Assembly (NCBI GenBank): GCA_013824385.1
Contig: PNNU01000114.1
Location: 1-8,940 of the forward strand
Length of the DNA stretch: 8,940 bases
DNA from: Anaerolinea sp.
Lineage (GTDB): Bacteria; Chloroflexota; Anaerolineae; Anaerolineales; Anaerolineaceae
Direction of reading: 5' to 3'
The notes under the pieces are model-generated. The model was not told the origin of the DNA. It worked only from the letters and a program-made list of their open reading frames with translations, and did not search any database. Each line of letters opens with the position of its first letter. Position 1 is the first letter of the stretch. The translations under genes and the position numbers were made by a program. This document shows positions 7,301 to 8,940 of the stretch, piece after piece.

Positions 7301-8881
7301 TTAAGAGAAAGTGAAAGTCGATATCGTTATATCTTTAACTCCGTACCCGTAGCGATTAAAGAAGAAGATTTTTCGACAGTCTATCAAATGATGGAGGAAC
7401 TTCGTCAATCAGGTGTGGATGATTTTGAGGAGTTCTTATCCAAGCATCCCGAATGGGTGAAAAAGGCAGTTGAAGGTGTAAGGATTGTAGAAGTCAACCA
7501 GGAAACTTTAAATATCTATAAAGCAGAATCAAAAGATCAATTAATAAATACACTGGATCAATATTTTTCTGCGGATTCTTTGATAAGTTTTCAAAAGGAA
7601 TTACTGGCTTTTTGGAATCATCAAAGCTCTTATGAACACGAAACTGTCAATAAAACTTTATTAGGAGAAACAATTGATGTTTGGTTTTCGATTGCCATTC
7701 CTTCACTTCCAGAAGACTACTCCAAAATTCTTGTCACCATCATGGATATTACCGAACGGAAAAGGGCGGAAGAACAGATCCGGGTTCAGATCAGATACCT
7801 GGCGGCCTTGCGCGCTGTGGATATGGCTATTTCTGCAAGTATGGACCTGCCGATCACGCTGCGTGTTTTGCTCAACCAGGTACATCAACAGCTCATGGCG
7901 CCTGCTGTTTCAATTTTGATCCTTGACCAACATACTCAAACGCTGCGATATGCAGCGGCAATTGGTTTTAAAACCAATGCGATAGAGTCAACAATCCTCA
8001 GACTTGGCCAAAGTTATGCGGGTCGTGCTGCTCTTGAGCGAAGGATAGTAAATGTGGAGAAAGCAGATTTTAAAAATTCCCCTGGTCACACAAAAGATTT
8101 TGAGCTTGAAGAATTTACTCATTATATGGGTATCCCCTTAGTCTCGAAAGGGATGGTAAAAGGTGTTTTGGAATTATTTAACAGCAAACCTTTTGCCCAA
8201 GATTCAGCCTGGATGGGGCTGCTCGAATCTATGGCAGGGCAGGCTGCCATTGCCATTGAAAACGCCATATTGATGGATGAAGTGCAAAAGGTGAACATTA
8301 ATTTGCGTTCAGCATACGACGCAACCATCGAAGGTTGGGCACGATCAATTGACTTGCGTAACGGAGATTCTGAACAACACGCCAAACGAGTGTCAGAATT
8401 AACCATCGAACTGGCTCAATCTGTGGGCGTGCAAGGTGAAGGGTTGTTGACTTTACGCCGCGGAGCTTTGCTGCACGATATCGGAAAACTCGGCGTCCCT
8501 GATGCCATTCTGTTGAAAAATGGTCCTTTGGATGATGAAGAATGGAAAATCGTTAAAACACATCCGGCGGTTGCCAAGCGGCTGCTGACTTCTATTGATT
8601 TTTTGCAACCTGTAGTTGAAATTCCATATTATCATCACGAACATTGGGATGGGTCTGGCTATCCTGAAGGTCTGTCTGGCGCTGATATTCCGTTGAGCGC
8701 GAGGATTTTTGCCGTTGTGGATTGTTGGGATTCGCTGAGGTCAGATCGCCCCTGGCGTAAAGCCTGGACAGATGGCAACGCATGGGATTTCATCGAAAAG
8801 AATTCAGGTATTCTATACGATCCGCAGATTGTCGAAAAATTCCGTCAATTGATCGGACACGGATTTTCCGCCTACTATTAA
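4343..8881 (+). CDS. Transmembrane SBP_bac_3 / six-PAS / GAF / HD-GYP cyclic-di-GMP phosphodiesterase receptor
   Basis: Predicted to hydrolyse cyclic-di-GMP in response to an external ligand. Numbering from ATG 4343 gives 1512 residues; starting at TTG 4310 would add 11. Order: TM1 about 10-32; extracytoplasmic solute-binding domain (SBP_bac_3) about 62-280, with PPYSY near its start; TM2 about 292-312; then PAS1 328-445, PAS2 452-566, PAS3 576-692, PAS4 701-851, PAS5 860-981, PAS6 990-1140. Most PAS units end in the D-I-T-(E/Q/A)-(E/R) linker typical of S-box proteins and begin with S-E-x-R-Y-R. GAF covers about 1151-1312. HD-GYP covers about 1325-1500 with His1346, HDIGK at 1378-1382, His1431/His1432, DGSGYP at 1436-1441 and Asp1460 in VVDCWDSL, so the metal-binding and signature residues are present and activity is expected. 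There is no GGDEF, HAMP or kinase domain. It is transcribed divergently from the AMP nucleosidase-like gene. Oddities are the two long-form PAS units (4 and 6), which are duplicates, and the SBP lacking the usual ligand Arg. The ligand is unknown. Confidence 0.95.
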   Translation: MQKQLRTYNWLVILMCVILAALSIWSVRILIINISGDISRTAETDYSPQVPESQSPVIKQQTLIVGGDDSNPPYSYLQDGEAMGLDNDLMREVAKNLGMDVVYKLAPLADARNNLINGSVDVIGGMAFSQHQDEDLLFGTPHAVQYYDLFVRQDSGIQSLDSMEDKTIVVIKGEAMVSYLNQLGFTDQIVMAENPLDALTWLASGKYDAVVLNKIQGYFLIRKHHFGNLKGVGEMLNELDYGFSVSKNNRSLLLKINQTMAILEASGVYDELNDKWLSTYQQASFFDKNEFLIYGLVILFTAIFIVVVWGWSLRRQVKHRTAELKASENKYRQLISSATEGVVILVDRKIVYINSQAAMIFGFEENIPEGQLELFDLVHPLDHELVLSKYQQIMDDLPINVLLSFRINTVNNQTRWIKSNSAKIEWEGKPAILAFFSDITEERRLQESIKTSEERYRLVFAQSPVGLFHYDLELKVTNANFRFAEILGGNQRDIEGCDLLKIKESRVIDALKVVNQNENGFYEGRITPIFSKEQKSKYVKLHTAPLHNEKFEIQGGIGIIEDLTGQIANEHKIQNLEDRFTKAFFTSPDAINVNELKTGKFIDINRGFTELTGYTREETIGKTSFDLDIWVNPEDREKLVKGLLATGEYKNLEAQFRYKENKVRVGLMSASVIEVDGVPCILSITRDIDDIRKSEQLIRDSETRYRSIFDSVSVSIWEENLVVLYDMLEGLRQSGVTDLLDYIKKHPKFLEEAVKSIQVLDVNEASLKMYKAESKNSLINTLDKVFNHESLLVFPEEVLAIWNHEPFFNGDSINLDLEGNRIFVNLLFKIPSEREGFKKLLVSITDITQRKLAEEALHESETRYRQLVEQVNVVVYLDYAGVPSRPKYVSPQIESLLGYTQEEWMADPELMMRIVHPEDLQFILDEDIKTDITGEPFVVEYRVFTQDGRLIWIHDEAVLVYGSDGKPEDWHGVMYDITARKLAEDALRESESRYRYIFNSVPVAIKEEDFSTVYQMMEELRQSGVDDFEEFLSKHPEWVKKAVEGVRIVEVNQETLNIYKAESKDQLINTLDQYFSADSLISFQKELLAFWNHQSSYEHETVNKTLLGETIDVWFSIAIPSLPEDYSKILVTIMDITERKRAEEQIRVQIRYLAALRAVDMAISASMDLPITLRVLLNQVHQQLMAPAVSILILDQHTQTLRYAAAIGFKTNAIESTILRLGQSYAGRAALERRIVNVEKADFKNSPGHTKDFELEEFTHYMGIPLVSKGMVKGVLELFNSKPFAQDSAWMGLLESMAGQAAIAIENAILMDEVQKVNINLRSAYDATIEGWARSIDLRNGDSEQHAKRVSELTIELAQSVGVQGEGLLTLRRGALLHDIGKLGVPDAILLKNGPLDDEEWKIVKTHPAVAKRLLTSIDFLQPVVEIPYYHHEHWDGSGYPEGLSGADIPLSARIFAVVDCWDSLRSDRPWRKAWTDGNAWDFIEKNSGILYDPQIVEKFRQLIGHGFSAYY
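6443..6880 (+). repeat. Long-form PAS unit, copy A (PAS4)
   Basis: Residues 701-846 of the receptor form a PAS domain with a helical insertion of roughly 50 residues after the first strand (around LRQSGV and KHP). It aligns without gaps over 146 residues with PAS6 at 7310-7747. By eye about 67 of 146 positions are identical, with shared blocks LRQSGV, YKAESK, LINTLD and WNH. Confidence 0.75.
7310..7747 (+). repeat. Long-form PAS unit, copy B (PAS6)
   Basis: Residues 990-1135 of the receptor are the second copy of the inserted PAS type, separated from copy A by one ordinary PAS_3-like unit (PAS5, 860-981). The equal length and gapless alignment point to internal duplication of a PAS module. 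The roughly half-diverged sequence indicates an old event. Confidence 0.75.
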
Positions 8882-8888
8882 CAGAAGC

Positions 8889-8940
8889 TCAGGTTGAAGA
8901 TTCGATCTCGTCAACCAGTGAAACCAGGGATGAAAGATCT
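8889..8940 (-). CDS. Possible C-terminal end of a convergent gene (partial)
   Basis: On the minus strand an open frame enters from the right edge and stops at TGA 8891-8889. The 16 visible residues end in VDEIESST. The composition, hydrophobic spacing and acidic end look like a protein C-terminus. If real, it converges on the receptor with only 7 bp between stop codons. Too little is visible to identify it, and a chance open frame of this length is quite possible. Confidence 0.3.
   Translation of the reverse strand, partial: DLSSLVSLVDEIESST

Noticed and set aside
7674..7926. Two overlapping plus-strand 81-residue frames
   Set aside because: Out-of-frame readings across the PAS6-GAF junction of the receptor, where the main frame is clearly coding.
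1..8940. CRISPR array, tRNA, rRNA, insertion sequence or attachment site
   Set aside because: No regularly spaced direct repeats, cloverleaf-like sequence, transposase motifs or terminal inverted repeats were seen; nearly all sequence is accounted for by three genes.

Overview
The window holds two large signalling proteins and, between them, one enzyme-like gene of uncertain function. Moderate-to-low G+C, multi-PAS receptors, and an HD-GYP domain with a VVDCWDSL...DRPWR variant of its last metal motif suggest a member of the Chloroflexota (Anaerolineae-like). This is inferred from style only; there is no marker gene in the window.

Layout: (1) Positions 1-2336, minus strand, encode a hybrid histidine kinase (PAS-PAS-HisKA-HATPase-REC-REC). 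Its C-terminus lies beyond the left edge. (2) Positions 2337-2460 are an AT-rich gap with a convincing sigma70-type promoter for the kinase (TTGACA, 17-bp spacer, TATTGT), a dyad lying over that promoter and a perfect 17-bp palindrome in the leader. (3) Positions 2461-4167, minus strand, encode a complete 568-residue soluble protein. Its C-terminal third carries motifs like those of AMP nucleosidase and the nucleoside phosphorylase superfamily. (4) Positions 4168-4342 are a divergent intergenic region with a likely promoter for the minus gene, an orphan Shine-Dalgarno sequence and a 15-bp palindrome. (5) Positions 4343-8881, plus strand, encode a roughly 1512-residue membrane receptor: TM, extracytoplasmic SBP_bac_3 ligand-binding domain, TM, six PAS domains, GAF, and a catalytically complete HD-GYP cyclic-di-GMP phosphodiesterase domain. 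(6) After 8881 the open frame of a possible convergent minus-strand gene may begin at 8889, but only 17 codons, including the stop, are visible.

Functional reading: the HD-GYP receptor should couple an external small molecule, plus cytosolic cues read by PAS and GAF domains, to cyclic-di-GMP breakdown. The hybrid kinase is soluble in the visible part and would feed a phosphorelay. The middle gene may act on a nucleotide or nucleoside. A link between it and the two signalling genes is suggested only by position. No tRNA, rRNA, CRISPR array, insertion sequence or confident intrinsic terminator was seen.
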